Positions 1 to 13,558 of a DNA stretch of 64,000 bases are shown here, one piece after another. The DNA is from Motacilla alba alba (Eukaryota > Chordata > Aves > Passeriformes > Motacillidae): the NCBI RefSeq assembly GCF_015832195.1, contig NC_052026.1, positions 16,959,013 to 17,023,012 of the forward strand, given 5' to 3'. Each line of letters begins with the position of its first letter. The stretch's first letter is position 1. The position numbers and the translations under genes were made by a program. The notes beneath the pieces were generated by a model. The model saw nothing but the letters and a program-made list of their open reading frames with translations, was not told the DNA's origin and made no database searches.

Positions 1-3000
1 AGGATTTGGAAAGCAGCCTTTTGTATTTGTGATACAGTCAACAGATGTATACAGGAATGGAGCACAGTCTGGTTTTTCCTGATTTCCACATCTTCATTTG
101 CACAGTCTTGCCTCAGAGCTTAGGCTGACACCCATATCCAGAGCTCTTGCTCATATCTACATCTGAAGTTGTTGGCACCAGGAAATGGTGATACTGTTCT
201 ATGCATGTTTGTGTATATCGGCGTGCTGGTTTATGAGAGGCAGGAAATTTAATCCTTTGTAAAACTCTTTATCCATTTCCAGCATTCATTAACTGCCACA
301 GAACTCTCCTCTCTTTTGCATTTTATATTTTGGTGGGGCTTTATTATCATTTGTTCTATGTCTTGATGGACAATATTTATCCCTACTACTTTGACGTTGT
401 TGTATTCATTAAATCCATTCTACTGATGTTTTTTGGCAAGCTTGTTATCACACAGATGAAATAAATGTAGGATATCCCTTCCTCTAATTGACTAATTGGA
501 TGGGGAAGGAATGGGATTGGAGAGAACAGAAGACAACTGGGTATAAATTGTGAGGCCAAAGCAGCCTTCATTGCAGGACAGCACTTTGCAATTTCTTTTG
601 GAACTGTTTGCATGTCACTTCTTTAATTGTCTGAAGCTGGTTTATGTGTATCAGGAAGGTGACTCGCCACATGTTCCCTGTGTGACTCCAGCAGGATTTT
701 AACTGTTTACTGAGGGATGTGAGTATGTCCCAAAGAAAATGGAAAGGTAGGAAAGGGTCAGAGAACCTCAGAGGGGAAGTGGAACTCTGTTATGGTTTTC
801 TAGCAATAAATATGAAGAAAAGCAGCTACCAGGAACAGCTGGGTGATGCCTTGCTGAAAAGGGACAACTATTAGGAAAGAGAAATGCTCCAAAGTTTTGT
901 CAGATATTATGTGACTTCCTCTCTCCTACCACTTTTGCTAATATATAATTTCACAGATTTATCCCTTTTCTCTTTTCCTGACAGCTCTTGGAGGCTAGCT
1001 AAAGAGCAAGAGATTAAAAGGAAGACAACCTGGCTTCAGGCACATTTGCAAACTAGCTGTTAGTTTTCTGCAGGTCCTTCCATGCTTCAAACAGAAACAA
1101 TCCTCCCCTGACAACTGAGCATACAATTCATGTACAATGGATCTGCTTCTGACATTGTATTTCTGGGGCGTTTGTACGACTTGTGATTCATCTGGCAGTG
1201 CTTGAGTTTAAGCACTGATAAAGGCAACACAACAGAGTGCAAATACATTTGACCTTTCAAAACACTGAATAGAAAACAAAAATAGGAAAATAGTTACTTT
1301 GCAGTTCTTCCTTGTACGTGTGTAATGACTGCAAGCAGACCAGCATTCTGATTTCTGCCTTGGGAGCCTGGGCAGCACAGAGGCCTCCAGGCCTGAGCTC
1401 CAGTGTTGTTCCTCCTGTTCCATTGTGTGTGAATTTAGCCTGGTATCGACATAGAGGTACAGGTCAACTTTGATTTCCCCAGGTCAGGGATTGGCTTGAT
1501 GTCTGCTGCAGCCGAAAATCTTTACTGTCTGGCATGCTATGTTTGTATAATTGGCACTCTGGTCTTGACTGACTTGCCTGGTGGGCAGGTGTCTGTATTC
1601 CAAGTGTAGAGTTTCCCTGGAAGTGTCACTTTAAATCAGTAGCACTGACACAGAACTAAGGCTGGGGCACCTGTGAGAAGTTCCTGCCAAAATCCTCAGC
1701 CAGCTGCAGCCATAGCTTGGATGCAGCCACCTCTTATCACTGCTGTGAGCTGCTTTGAAAAGGGAATAACTCCATGGGTGCTCTGTGGTGTCAGGGCTGC
1801 AGAGCTCAGTCCCACTGGATCCCTCCTGGAAGGGCAGGGCATGGGAACAGAACTGGGGGCACATCAGCCCTGTGACACTGCCCCTGCCCATGGCATCCCT
1901 GCTCCCGGGGAGGATGTGCAGCTCTGAATAATGCTCCAAATGTGATGGGAACTGAAGATCCTCCCTTCTGTTCCTTGTAAAATTGTGGTTGATTTGTGAG
2001 CACATTCCTTGGCTTTACGAGCAGTGGAGGGACGTGCAGTCCATCTGTCCCAGCCTACAAGAGATGTACAGGGTGTGCAGAATTGTGTGCCAGGCTCTGG
2101 GTCAGGGGTAGGTTTTAAATGAGGTGACCAGGTTAAGCTTTCATCTTGAACCTCTTTGGGAAAGGGAGGGAAGACTATGCAGCAGCTGGGTAGGGCTCTG
2201 ATCTGGCGTTGCTACAGCTATTTTTGATATTTCTAAAACTACTTTCCAGTAACTGCAGTGGAATTTGGATGGCTTTTTGGTCTGAAACTTCTTAGCTATT
2301 AATGATAGTCCATCTTGAATTTATTTGTACTACCCTGCTGCCTGTCATATGCTGGTCAAGTCTTGTGCAGCAGAGAGAAACATTTTTCCCTTATCCCACT
2401 TTCTTATTTCTTGGTTCATTGTGTAGTCACCTCCTGTGGCTGTGTTTACATGAATTTCACTGACAACAGATCTTGAGGAATCAGCTTAAGTAATAATCAA
2501 TTTTTCTTTTAAATTGCCTGTTTTTTCCATATTTTTGTGTGAATGGATAAAATATCTGATCAGCTTCCTTAGCACCTGTAATGAAAGCTCTCTCTGGTTT
2601 TGTTCAGTGTTTCTGGCAAGGTTTTATGCTGAAACAAGGCTGATGGACTGGGAGGGTTGTAGAATTTGTGGATTTAAAAAGAGAGGTATAAAAGGAAGGG
2701 GTAAACTGATATTCTGCCTTTAGTAATTCTCTGCTGTAAAATATGTAACTAGTCACTGGATAAACAGCACTAGTGAATTGAAATTGAAATTTTTCTTTTC
2801 CAGACAAAGCTCTAACTGTTCCCCTCAAAATTTTGCTCTTTTCTGCATACTTTTTGGGACTACACTTCTGGCCTTTTGGCAAGGCACCACATTTGTGTAA
2901 CAGCCCATTTTTGGCTGGGAAAAAACAGGGCAGAGAGTGTACACAAAGCTGTGACTTTGAGTGTCCTTAGTTTGAAGTAGGTTTTTTTGAGCTTTGGTTT

Positions 3001-5301
3001 TCCCCTAACCCAGCAAACTCTGTGTGGACTTTGATATTGTTTCTGTGTTTTAGCTTCTTTTTTCAGACAGCTGCTTCACGAAGAGTCTGAACTGTAAAGC
3101 AGTGCCTTTTCCCATCCCTCCAACCATATGCATCAGGCTGACCTTTGGCTTGAATGCAAAGTTTGGTGTCAACCCTGTCCCATTAGCAAATATCACATAA
3201 ATCATAGTGACAAGGTTTCCAGGCTGCTGTGGCTGAGGGCAGGTTGGCACTGAGTGTGTCTGAGAGACAGAAGTGATTTCTGATCTCTGTTAGCACTGAA
3301 GGACAGGCTCCAGCAGGCCCAGGAGAGCAGGGTTGTTTCTTGCTCCATCCCTTGCCCTGTTTCCATGTGGATGCTCTTCCTTGAGCTGTGCCTTTGTTGT
3401 TTTTGGGTCAGAGCCCATCCCTGGCACCAAGGAATGGCTGCTGGTCCTGGTGGGGATAACTTCACTTGGAGCTTCAGCACTTGGAGCCTCAATTCTCTCT
3501 TAACAGCCTCATCCTTGTTGAGCATCTTGATTTCAAGTGTCTGTTGAAGCACTGTAAACAGATTTCCTTCAGCTCTACAGCACTCCATGCTGTGTTGCAA
3601 TACATTCTGTCTACTTTAGAGCTGTTAGTGATTCATTAGCTTGCTGTTCCAAAAACCAATTCCAAAGGGATCACTCATCTCCCTAGAGCAGTGAGGGTAT
3701 TTTCAAGCTGGCTACACAGTGCTGTGGCAGTTTTTTTGGTTCAAATCATGTGGCAGTGATACAGTCAAAGGCTGCCAGTTCAATCCAGAGGATTGCACAC
3801 AGATTCCATGGGTGGGAACTTGCAATATTCTTAGACACAGCTAATAATAGCTCCTCTTGACTCCTGAAATGTCACAGTGGTCTTGTTGGTAACTGCACTT
3901 TGGAAAGCCTTAACTTGGGGTTTTTTTTTTTTTGCCACCAAGAGTAGTCCCTGAGGTGTTCAATGCTGCATTATGCTTGTAACAGAGAAAAGTATATTGG
4001 AAATGAAGAACCTTAATCCACCTGTCTGTGAATTGACCTGTGTCAAGATCTCAGAAGTGCAGCTTCAGTCTGGGGACCCAGGACTGTGTCCTCTCTGAGC
4101 TTTTCCTGTCCAGAGGTTCCTAAGATCTACTGAACATGCCTCTGGAAGGGACTTTGGAAACATAACAGTGAGAAATCTCTGTACTAAAGAAAAAAAGGCA
4201 TTATAACATAAAGCAGTAACTCGGTTTTCTTTCAAGGGGTCAGTTGCTGCCTGACAGACTGTCCTGCAGTCAGGTCTCCAGGGTTTTTGGAGTTTCTGAG
4301 TGTATCTTTGCCCTAGAACTAGTTTTTATGGCAGGGAAAAATAACTCTGTTTCTCACAGAACTTCCAAAGTTTTCAATTGTTTTATGAACAAAGAGAAAA
4401 CAGAAAATAACAATAATAAAATCTCTAAAATGTTCTGTGGGACTAAGTTAATGCTCTTTCTTACATTAGCCATTTATTTCTTTTTGCTGTCTAGTGCACC
4501 CAGCAAGGTACCAGCAGTATGTCTCCAGCTGCAGGATTTACTGTAAGATTTTTATGGGCTGCTGGAGACCAGGCAGGGATTTTGGTATGTTCGCTGCAGA
4601 GTGGCAGAAACTGATACATACAAAACTGAAGACTAAATTCTTAGTAAAAAGGTGCCAGCAGTTGGAGGAGTGAGAAGTTGAGCAGTGAACTTTTGTTAGA
4701 TTATAACTGAAATCATAGCTCTGAGCAGGTGAGCTGAGTTTGAGGAGATGTTGGACACTTGCTGTCTCCTGGGATTTGGATTAACTGAGGCACCTGCCCC
4801 TTGCAAGTACAGAGCTGCATGGGAGTTGCACAGAGCCATGCAATGGAGGGTAATGCAAATGTGGGGACAGACAGATGGCCTGTGTTCCAAGTGACTCAGT
4901 TACATGTTACAGCTGTTCATTACAGTTAAAAACACCTGGATGTGTCTTTCAAGGTAGAATTCCATCACTGGGGGCCATGATTAACATTTCATTAAGGACA
5001 TAATGAAAGGACCTCACTTTTTACATGCTACTGTATTTCTGATTTTATTTTGCTGATTTCTCACAGAAGTTTGATGATAGGATGACTTAAGAGCAAAAAA
5101 AAATCAAGTGCAAATCAAAGGGGGAGCTTGTGAAAAGTCTTATAGGAAGACTTTTTATCAATTAGGCTTTGTTTGCAGTCACAGCTCAGGATTCCCAAAT
5201 CACCCATCAGCACGTGTTGACCCTGGTAGTGAGAGCCCAGAGGAACATGGCTTGTGGGGGATCTTGGAAAAGAGTCTTGTACTCAATCTGTTTATTTGAA
5301 C
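1..5301. other. Non-coding unique sequence, no gene found
   Basis: No gene, RNA or mobile element was recognised here. The longest open frames are 132 codons (3202-3600, minus) and 124 codons (1631-2005, minus). Neither resembles a known protein or has flanking splice signals that make sense together. A slightly GC-richer pocket lies at about 1640-1930, where frames are open in three registers at once, a sign of low stop density from composition and not of coding. A run of 13 T is present at 3921-3933. Confidence 0.6.
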
Positions 5302-5325
5302 TAATTACTTTAATTAAAGTAATTA
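5302..5325. repeat. Perfect 24-bp palindrome built of TAATTA homeodomain-type cores
   Basis: The sequence equals its own reverse complement over 24 bp. Each half reads TAATTACTTTAA, so the element has TAATTA at both ends and TTAATTAA in the middle, giving three overlapping TAAT-type cores recognised by many homeodomain proteins. It sits in an AT-rich stretch, so chance formation is possible, but perfect symmetry over 24 bp is uncommon in 64 kb. It could be a dimeric homeodomain site or a mutational product; the sequence does not distinguish them. Confidence 0.6.
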
Positions 5326-8300
5326 ATTTGTATCTTAATGAGCAATCCATCCCTCTCTTTGTGCAGTACTGCCAGAATTTAGTCCTCATCTTAGATATGT
5401 TGCAGGCTTCTTGTGCCAATGAAGATGTATTTTCAGAGCACTTGGGGAATTGTGGTTCATAGAATGACTTCACCTGAAGGGGAGGCTTGGCTGTTTTAAT
5501 TTTGTTCTTGTTCAATAATCTGAAATACATCATCAACATCAGTGCTTTACTTAAAGAAAAATAAGGTTAGAATCAATGGGGTTTTAAAAATATTATCCTC
5601 TTCCCCCAAGGTTTCTTTCCTTTTCTGGAAGCACTCTGTCATTTCTTTTGCTTGACAACTTAAATTCACTTGTTTGTGAGCATTTAAAGCAAATTGTGTG
5701 CTTACAAATCTGAGAATAAAAGCAAAAAATATTTATCTCACAATAAGTTTTTATTCCTCTTGCATTTATTGTACCTTGTCCCCTCTAAATCATGACAATC
5801 AGGCCCTGGAAAGCATATTTTATATGAGGATCCATGTGAGTCCTGGCAGATGGATAATGGGTTACTCTCAGCTGCTCTTTGCCATTGCTGGATAAACCCC
5901 ATCTTGCACTGACTCACAGAAGTCATCAGGCTTCATTCCAGCTTCATCCTTTTTGTCATCCTGATAGGCAAAGGCACTGGGGAGTAAAGACATGAAATTG
6001 TTGGTATTCTTAGAGAAGCAATGTCTGGAACACATGACAATTGCTGGATCTGTGCTTCTGTTTCAACTTGCAGACAGAATTGGGTTCCCATTCTCTCCAT
6101 GTGCTCTCTGCAGTTTGCTGTGATCAAAGAAAGGAGTGGAGGAGCTCTACTAGGAATGCTTCTCTCCTTCTGCATGAAAGAACAAATTACTACAGTTTTG
6201 CCCTTCATGGAATAATATGTTCATCTACTTACTTCAGAGCAGTCTGCAGCTCTTTGTGAAGCATTGGTGCAGGCACTGGCTGCTCCTCAGGTGGTTGGAA
6301 GTGCCAGGTTTGTCACTCCTTCCCAGTGTTTGTGGCTTTACTCTGAGCTAGTCTGAGGAGGGAAGCAGTGAGACCTGCCCAAACTTCCCCACGTGGCCAA
6401 GTCGGTGATTTCCTTTCTGTGTGTAACATCTGTGCAGCATAAAAATATGTGACAATCCTTCATGCCCCCAGTGAAGTGCTTGCTAGAAGTCCTACACAAA
6501 ACAACTGGCTGGTGACTGCTGCAAATGGATTTTTTTCTTTATAACACAATTCAAACTAGAGGTTAAACCTAACAGTTAAGAGTTAGTTGTCTGAATAATA
6601 ATTGATCCGATTCCTCTAAGTGAAACACTTGATAAGAAAACAATGATAGCAGTATGAGTGCTACAATTTAAATACAAAATTGCATTATGGCATTCACATG
6701 TATATAAGTTCTATCCAAGCACTTTTTTCTTAGACTCTTTTTAGGTGTAATGTAGCATTTGAGTGACAAGATCTTGGAAAGAAATGTTTGCCTTTTAAAG
6801 TTTTTCATCATTTTGACATTATACTTGAGAGCAGTAATTGTGATGTCATTTTTAAAGTCTGAGAGGTTTATCTTTCAAGTATTAATAACTGATAAACATT
6901 TTGTTTGTTTTCTGCATTTAATATATTGTGATATTAACAGAAGATAGAAATCAGATTTTCTTTCTCTGATGAGTCCTTAAATTCAATTTACCTGGGATGA
7001 GGTAAACAACACTATGATTTGAAAGAGGATAAACCTCCCTGAGCTATTAGGGAACTTGTATATGCCTGAATGTCCTTGCTATTATCATAACTTTAATCAT
7101 TGTAAGCTGCAAGCCCATTCAAAGTATTATCTAAGCCTGACAACATCCTCAGTGTTAGTACAATGCATTAAAAAAAAAGCCTTTTGTGCCATCTCTGTCT
7201 CAAGGACAAGCCACCTAATTAACAGACCAGCCTGAAACACACACTGCTGTGTTTGTCTTTATTAAGACATAATGAATTGCAGAACTCAAAGTTGTTTTTT
7301 TGAATCAGAATGATCTGAGGGAAGCATTTCATGGCAGAGAATGGAAAAATGTGAAGGCATGAAGTACCACAGTGAGGGGATTGTTAAGTATATCCATGTT
7401 GTGTGTCTCCATATATATGTGAAAATATGTGTGAATAGATGTAGGATGATGCACACAATGTAGGGCAGGCAAAAGCCTGTGTTTTGTTGAGCTACCATGA
7501 CTCTTTTTTATTCCTAAAGGTAATACTTGGTTTGTAACTCATTATTTTTTAACTTGTCTTCATGCCTTAAGATTGAAGCTTGTGATCTTTTGGGATTCAG
7601 CTCAAGTTGCTCTGATGGAGTCTGAGATATTCATATAAAATCCAGTCAGAGACCAGTCTGACTGTTGCTCTCAGGTTCTGAACCTGTGTGTATTTTTTGA
7701 ACACACTCAAACTCACATCAGTGGTCTGAAAGCAGATGCTCAAATCAGCTGTTTTGAAGAGCAAGAACTGAGTATCCTTAGAGCTTCAAAGTAACCTGGT
7801 CCAGCTGTGCACTACATTCATGGGTTTATGCTTGCTAAATTCTTACAATGGGAGCAGAGATAAAGCACCAGCAGCTGCAGACCAGAGACATGCATGGAGT
7901 AGTTTGAAGGACTGATCTATTAGAAGAATTTCAAATAAAAATTTGCCAGGTTTGATAGATTTTGAAATATGTGGTTGTTATCCTCAAGAGCTTCGTTCAG
8001 GACCATGTGGATTCTTCCTTCCTGAGTGGTTTTGGCAGGCTGGATCTGATAGTTTTTAACCACAAGTGCTTCCCTGCCTAAACATGCAGCTTCACAGAAG
8101 GATTTCTTTGGACAAGCATAATTCATATGCATTATATCCACAAGGATTTGGGCCTCTATCAACCCAATAGGAATTGTCACTTTTAAGATTGTGGAAATAC
8201 TTGCTCACAAGAGAATACTGATGTGATATTTAAAAAGAGCCTTAAAGCAAAGTGTCAAAATATGAGCAGACCTTTGAGATACATCAGGTATAACTATATG

Positions 8301-11300
8301 CAGGGCAACTTAGAGCAAACCACAAAATGGTGTTTTTATTTTCCCCTGTGGTGAGATGTTACAGCAGAGAATGGTGTGTAAAGCAGAAAATGGAATGTGT
8401 TTCCTTTTTTTCCTCCTGCTTTTAAGTACAGTGACGTGTCCTAATTTAGACCTAATTTTCATTCCTGTACCATTGCTTGTAATAACGTCTGAAGTCCTCA
8501 GAATTAATTTGACTGGAAAAATTCCAGAAGGAGTTTCAATTTTTCTCATTAAAAACATTATAGATGTCTTAATTAGGCACTCTTATTAATGGTAATATTA
8601 CTCAATTTAGAACTACACACTTAAGATGTGGTTACCTCTGGTGTGATTAGTCAGAGAAGCTCTGCTATGCAAGGTTGCACACTAGAATTCTGAACAGTTA
8701 AATATTTAGAGCCAGATGCTCAGCTGTGTAAATTGTGTGGCTATGGTGGCCTCAGTGGAGCTAGACTAGTGTACATTAACTGGGGATTTGCTATCTAAAG
8801 TTATAAACAATAATTTCTGGCTCATCTCCCTCACTATTTCTCTTTTTCACATTTTTAGCTTATGTTTGCTCTCCATGGTAGAATAAGTTGATGAAGCAAC
8901 ACATGCACATGTTCCTGCTACAGGATAGGCTGTTTAACCACTAAAACTTAACTAAAGCCACTCTGCACTTGTATTTCTCTTCCCCTCTGTTGTCCTGGGG
9001 GGATTTCCCTGACTTAAGTGAACCTGCTCCTGACTTAGAACACAGTTCAAGGACCTTTTCCCCGTGTCTTCCACTCTAATGGGATCTGTTACAGGCTCCA
9101 GGTTGTGCCAATTTGCTCTGCTTGGTGAGGACCTGCTGCTGCTGCTACATGTGAGGGAAAATGAGGAGGAATGTTTTATTTGCTTGCCTAGACACAGGTT
9201 TACAGAAACTTTTAAAGTACTCTGCAGACCAGTTAATGTGTGTATTTTCCTGTTAGAAGACTGAAAGGAGCTATTTAGGTTTATTCTATTTGTGCCTGGC
9301 TCTGTTAGCACAGAGGAGCCCATGGCAGTGTCCAGGTCTATAATTACTGTGGCTCCTGTTTGATGTTACTGGTGTTTGTTGTGATTGGGGATGGGAAAGG
9401 TTGTTGGCTACCTGGGCCGTTGCTGCTCTGTGCCTTCAGCTGGGGAGCTTGTACAAAATAACAGACAGACTTTGATTACCATGAGGTTATAAGACTTTGT
9501 TTAAAAAGTCACCCCTAAACCCTTTAAAATCACACAGCAAATCTGCTAATTTTTAAAGTTTATTTCCCAAGTGAGGTGTAAATGAAATTGAATGTAACAC
9601 ACCAAATCTTTGCATGTTCTGCTGCTTAGGGATCCCAGGGTTTATATTCCAGGTGTTTTCTGTGTGTAAATTCTTACCTAGGCTGTGTAAGAGCTCATTT
9701 GTGTGGCAGAAAAAGCTGCTCTTTGTGTGAACTGTGTGAAATCCAGATTTGTGTCATTCTGCAGGTAGTTCAAGCACAAACTGAAAAGTCATCTCAGGTT
9801 CAGGTGGACAGATGTGCACAGGGCTGTTAAAGGCATCTGGATACAGAATTGGTGTATGGGATAGTACTGAAACCTCAAAATGCTACAGACATTTGCATCT
9901 GTTCACTGATGTATATAATGACGAGTTATTTGGGGTAGTGGGGTGTGAAGCTTAAGAGAAGCTTAATGATTTTTCCTTTAATAAATCATTTGACTACAGA
10001 AGTGTCATCTTTTATTAGCTTGCAATTTTGTAAAAGTTAAGATTGAGCATAATGTTGCATATCATTCTAAAACATCTGGTACCAATATCTAGTAGCAGCT
10101 GTTTAGTACCTGAAATATAAACAAAACATGATTTTATCCATAGCTGTTATAGTTAATTTTCCTGGAAGTTTTGAAGTAGATGCACTATACAATAGATCTG
10201 TTCAGGAGAAAGAGAGAAAATTAAGATATTGTTCAAAACCTGAGCAAATAGAATAGGTCTGCATAAAATGTTGACTAGGAAAACAGCTGTGTTTCTAAAA
10301 GATTTTGTTTTCTATTGAAATGAAGGAAAAACTCTAGAAGAAATCCTAAAATGACTGATAGCCCTTAACTACATCATCGTCGTAGTGAAGTGCATCCCAT
10401 TAAAATTTATGATCTGTTATAATTGTTTTCATATTGTTTCTTTTTTCCAATCCCTCTTCCTCTGAGGGAAGTTACCCAGTGCTTTGACTGTGGTGATATA
10501 CATAGAACTCTATTCCTGGTGTTCAAAAGGAAAATAAAACAACCCCTCAAACAAAGCAAAGTGAAAATAAGGTGACAGCAGTTCACTTGCTGCTTTTCCT
10601 GTCTGGTTCTGTCGTGGCACTCTCAGGGAGAGTGGGTCTGCACTGTGACATGGAGCAGAGAGCAGACAGAGCAGAGGTGCCTTTGGGCTGCTGCAGTTTG
10701 AGCTGTACCTGCGACACCTCCCCGGGGCCCACTCTACAGTGTCACATTTCAGAGTTTATCCCTCTGTCCTGGGGCATCCATCAGATGTGATTGCTCTTTG
10801 AGAAGATGGTGCAGCATCAGCTGCACCTGCTGAGGCTCCCCTTGACCCTGGGAACTCGGCTTGGCTTTCTAACATGCCATGGATGAGCAATGCCCATTTC
10901 AGACACACCCAGTGATAGGAATGTGGTTTATGGGAGCACTGAATGTGCACAATCAAGCAGTATTTCCTGTGCTATGTCTCTATAAATTGTTCCTTTTAAA
11001 TCTTGCCACTGTAAGAAGCAGAGAGGTTTGCCAAGTAATCTGACTTTAGTGTTGCTTGTAGCAGGTTCTGCTCATTCTGGAGTCGTTGGAGGGATTTATA
11101 GAGAAGCAGAATAAGATCTCAGAATGTTGCAGAGCATCAAAAGCCATACATGTGGCACTAGTGTATTTTCCTTCTCCTTTGATGGTTTTTTCCAGGTTCC
11201 TCTGGGATGTGAATTCTATTTAGTGCACCAATATTCTAGCAATCCTTTTATCCAGTCATGTGTAAACTACCTGTACAGAATAATATCACATTAAGGGTGG

Positions 11301-12280
11301 AACAGTGTTGATATTTGAAACTTGAATATTTTTTTTTTACTCTGTATGATGGTCCCTGAGGAGTGCAAATGGTTAACTGTGGTGCTGGATGTCTGTTTTT
11401 CCTTTTCACTTCTTAGTGAGGACACAAGAGGACTCTTTAAGAATGTGAGCCCAATGAAGTTTATTTCTGTCTTGAGGCATTGAGTTTCTTTTGATGTTTG
11501 CCCATTTCCAGCAGTGATTAAAAGTCACCCATCCAGCACCTTGATCTGTGCCTACCATGAGTCTGTACATCTGTGTGGCAGAACAAGTAGACCTCTGACT
11601 GTGTAGGTACGATTTTTGATTCATTCTGTGCATGTGTAACTAGAAAAATTCCCAAATTTCTGTTACAGTGAAATGACAATTTTACTGGATGATTCAGGTC
11701 CTTTACCTATAAGTTGATTTCAAACCCATTATGCAGTATGGATGTTCAAGAATAAATAATTTATAATCATAGCCTTGTGCTCGAGGATGCTAAATATCGG
11801 TAATTTTGTATTATAACTCATTAAGGATGACATTTGGGCTCCCAGGGGGCTGTTTGTAAAAATCCCTTGGCCTCAGTAATGTCAGGATTTCACCATAAGT
11901 GTTACCTAAAAAATAAAATGATGACATTTCACTTCTTACTAAATCCAATTAATCTCCATTAATTGCATAATAATTTAAAATGTAATCTTGTTGGAAAAGC
12001 TTGGAAGTGCACCAAAAACTATGACCTAGATCCTGCAGCTTTTAACTTGTCTATGAAATAGAAGAGTTTTTTTGTGCATACATAGAGTAGCTGTAGTAAT
12101 TTCTAGCTGCTTACAGGATCTTGGCTTGGTTGTGTACACTGGATATTCCCTTGGAACCAGACCTGAGCTGGTGCTGTCTGGAACATGATGCTCTTTCAAG
12201 CAGCAAATGCAACAAATTGTCACCAGGTTACAGCTGGAACAGGGGAGTTTTCATTCTGCATCAACAAATTGGAGACTGAG
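5326..12280. other. Non-coding unique sequence, no gene found
   Basis: No gene, RNA or identifiable transposon was recognised. The longest open frame is 123 codons on the minus strand (8952-9323) with no family resemblance. A GC-richer pocket at about 10600-10860 contains a CCCGGGG core but no CpG island. AT-rich, TAAT-containing stretches (for example 6540-6960 and 10010-10180) have the texture of ordinary avian intronic or intergenic DNA. Confidence 0.6.
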
Positions 12281-12366
12281 GAACCTTTATGTTGGAAAGA
12301 CCTTTAAGGTCAAGTCCAAACCCTTACCCAGCACAGCCAAATCCAGCCCTAGACCCTGTCCTTTAG
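12281..12366 (-). mobile_element. CR1 LINE 3'-end fragment (old, minus strand)
   Basis: Read on the minus strand, this matches the conserved 3' untranslated tail of avian CR1 retrotransposons: a 'gctgtgctgggtaagggtt' segment, then 'ggacttgaccttaaaggtct' and 'ttccaacataaaggttcct'. CR1 copies are typically 5'-truncated and end in this tail, as here. The terminal octamer repeats have decayed and several substitutions and a short deletion are visible, suggesting an old copy. The 5' limit (high coordinate) is uncertain because similarity fades after about 12366. Confidence 0.82.
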
Positions 12367-13424
12367 TGTATCCCATTTTTGCATCAGCTGCTTTGCTGTG
12401 GCCTGTTGAACTGGTTGGTGCTCCTGGTCCTTATGTGGATGGAGGTTCCTGACCCTGTGATCTGTGGGCTCCTGAAAGCTTTCTCAGTTTCTGTGGAGTT
12501 TCTTCTGGTTTGGGACTCCCCTGTGCACTTTCCTGAAATGTTCCACCGTGGGTTGTGCTGGCACTGGGCCTGCTCACTGGCAAATGAGGCTCTTCTCCTG
12601 AGAAAGAGCAAAGTGTGGATTTGTGTCATCTTTGGACAGAGAGCAAAGCTGAGTGTGAGTGAATTCTCTTGGCATTGGACAAGAAAATAAGAGGATACAA
12701 GCCCGTTACCTTGTCATCATCCTTTGTCACTTGGAAAGATGGATTGCCTGGACGAGGAGGAGTAGGTCAAAATTAAGTGTTCAGTATCTGAAATAGAGGG
12801 AACTTTGTCCTACATCCTCTTGAGGTGACACAAGCTGTTGTCAGATGTGCCTGGGACTGCCCTAGCACTGGCCAGCTATCGTGCTCTTTTTATCTGTTTT
12901 ATTAAATTGTCTTCCCCTGCATGCAGAATGCCTATTACAAATGGTCTGTGCGCTGTGTTAATTCCCAAATGTGCCTGGGTACATTACTGGGAGCTAACGC
13001 AAGAGCTTTGCATAGATCCAGTTGCCTTTAAGATTTGCACACCATGAGGACTGTTTATTTATGCTCTTTGTGTTTGTGTCCAATGGTCCCTGTGTAGGAA
13101 AATAGAGACCATGGGCATCTCTAGGGTTCCTGGGTCCTGGAGCTATGAATCTGAAAGTTAATGGGACCTTTTCAGGCCCTTGTAGTCAATAAGGCAACAA
13201 GTGCTTTACCTTAGGTCATTTTATTTCAAACTGGTTAAGATGGCCAAGATTGATTTGATGTAGAGCACATATGCCAAGAGTAATCACATCCAGAACTTTT
13301 TATGGCTGCTTTTCTAATCTATTTTAACCAAAATAAGCAAAACTGCCCCTTGTAAGATTTTCATTCACTTCCTTTGGGAGATCTCTGGTGAAGATAGTTC
13401 AGTGCCTCTCTATTAGAGAGAGAA
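12367..13424. other. Non-coding sequence between two CR1 fragments
   Basis: Nothing recognised. The first 250 bases are moderately GC-rich and open in two frames on each strand (12379-12690 plus, 12384-12629 minus), but the predicted peptides look like nothing known. This stretch may include further decayed CR1 sequence upstream of the recognisable 12281-12366 tail; I could not match it with confidence. Confidence 0.5.
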
Positions 13425-13558
13425 AGATTTTGAGACTTCAGAACTCAACTGGAGGAGGCCCTGAAGGATGTGGTCTGACTTTGAAGTTTTGAGGAGGAGG
13501 TTGTACTAATTGACCTCCAGAGCCCTCTTCCAGCCTCAGGTATTCTGTGAGTCTGTGG
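13425..13558 (+). mobile_element. CR1 LINE 3'-end fragment (plus strand)
   Basis: The plus strand carries a recognisable CR1 tail: 'agaactcaactggaggagg', then 'gtggtctgactttgaagtt', 'aggaggttgtactaattgac' and 'ctccagagccctcttccagc', ending in decayed terminal repeats 'attctgtgagtctgtgg'. The order and spacing match the avian CR1 3' end, of the subfamily type ending in ggttggactagatgacctcc. A short internal deletion is evident after position 13488. It is strongly 5'-truncated and carries no coding sequence. It lies about 1.1 kb from the CR1 fragment at 12281-12366, in the opposite orientation and of a different subfamily type, so it is an independent insertion. Confidence 0.88.

Noticed and set aside
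2865..2883. Similarity to the 5' end of U2 snRNA (cttctggccttttggcaag)
   Set aside because: The match stops after about 19 bases and nothing following agrees with U2, so it is probably coincidence.
3202..3600. 132-codon minus-strand open frame
   Set aside because: Mild GC-rich composition explains it; no domain, and a plus-strand frame lies within it.
3732..3752. ggttcaaatc, resembling a tRNA B box
   Set aside because: No A box at suitable spacing and no cloverleaf can be drawn.
5456..5480. ttcatagaatgactt, resembling a reversed CR1 end
   Set aside because: The sequence after the first ten bases does not follow the CR1 tail.
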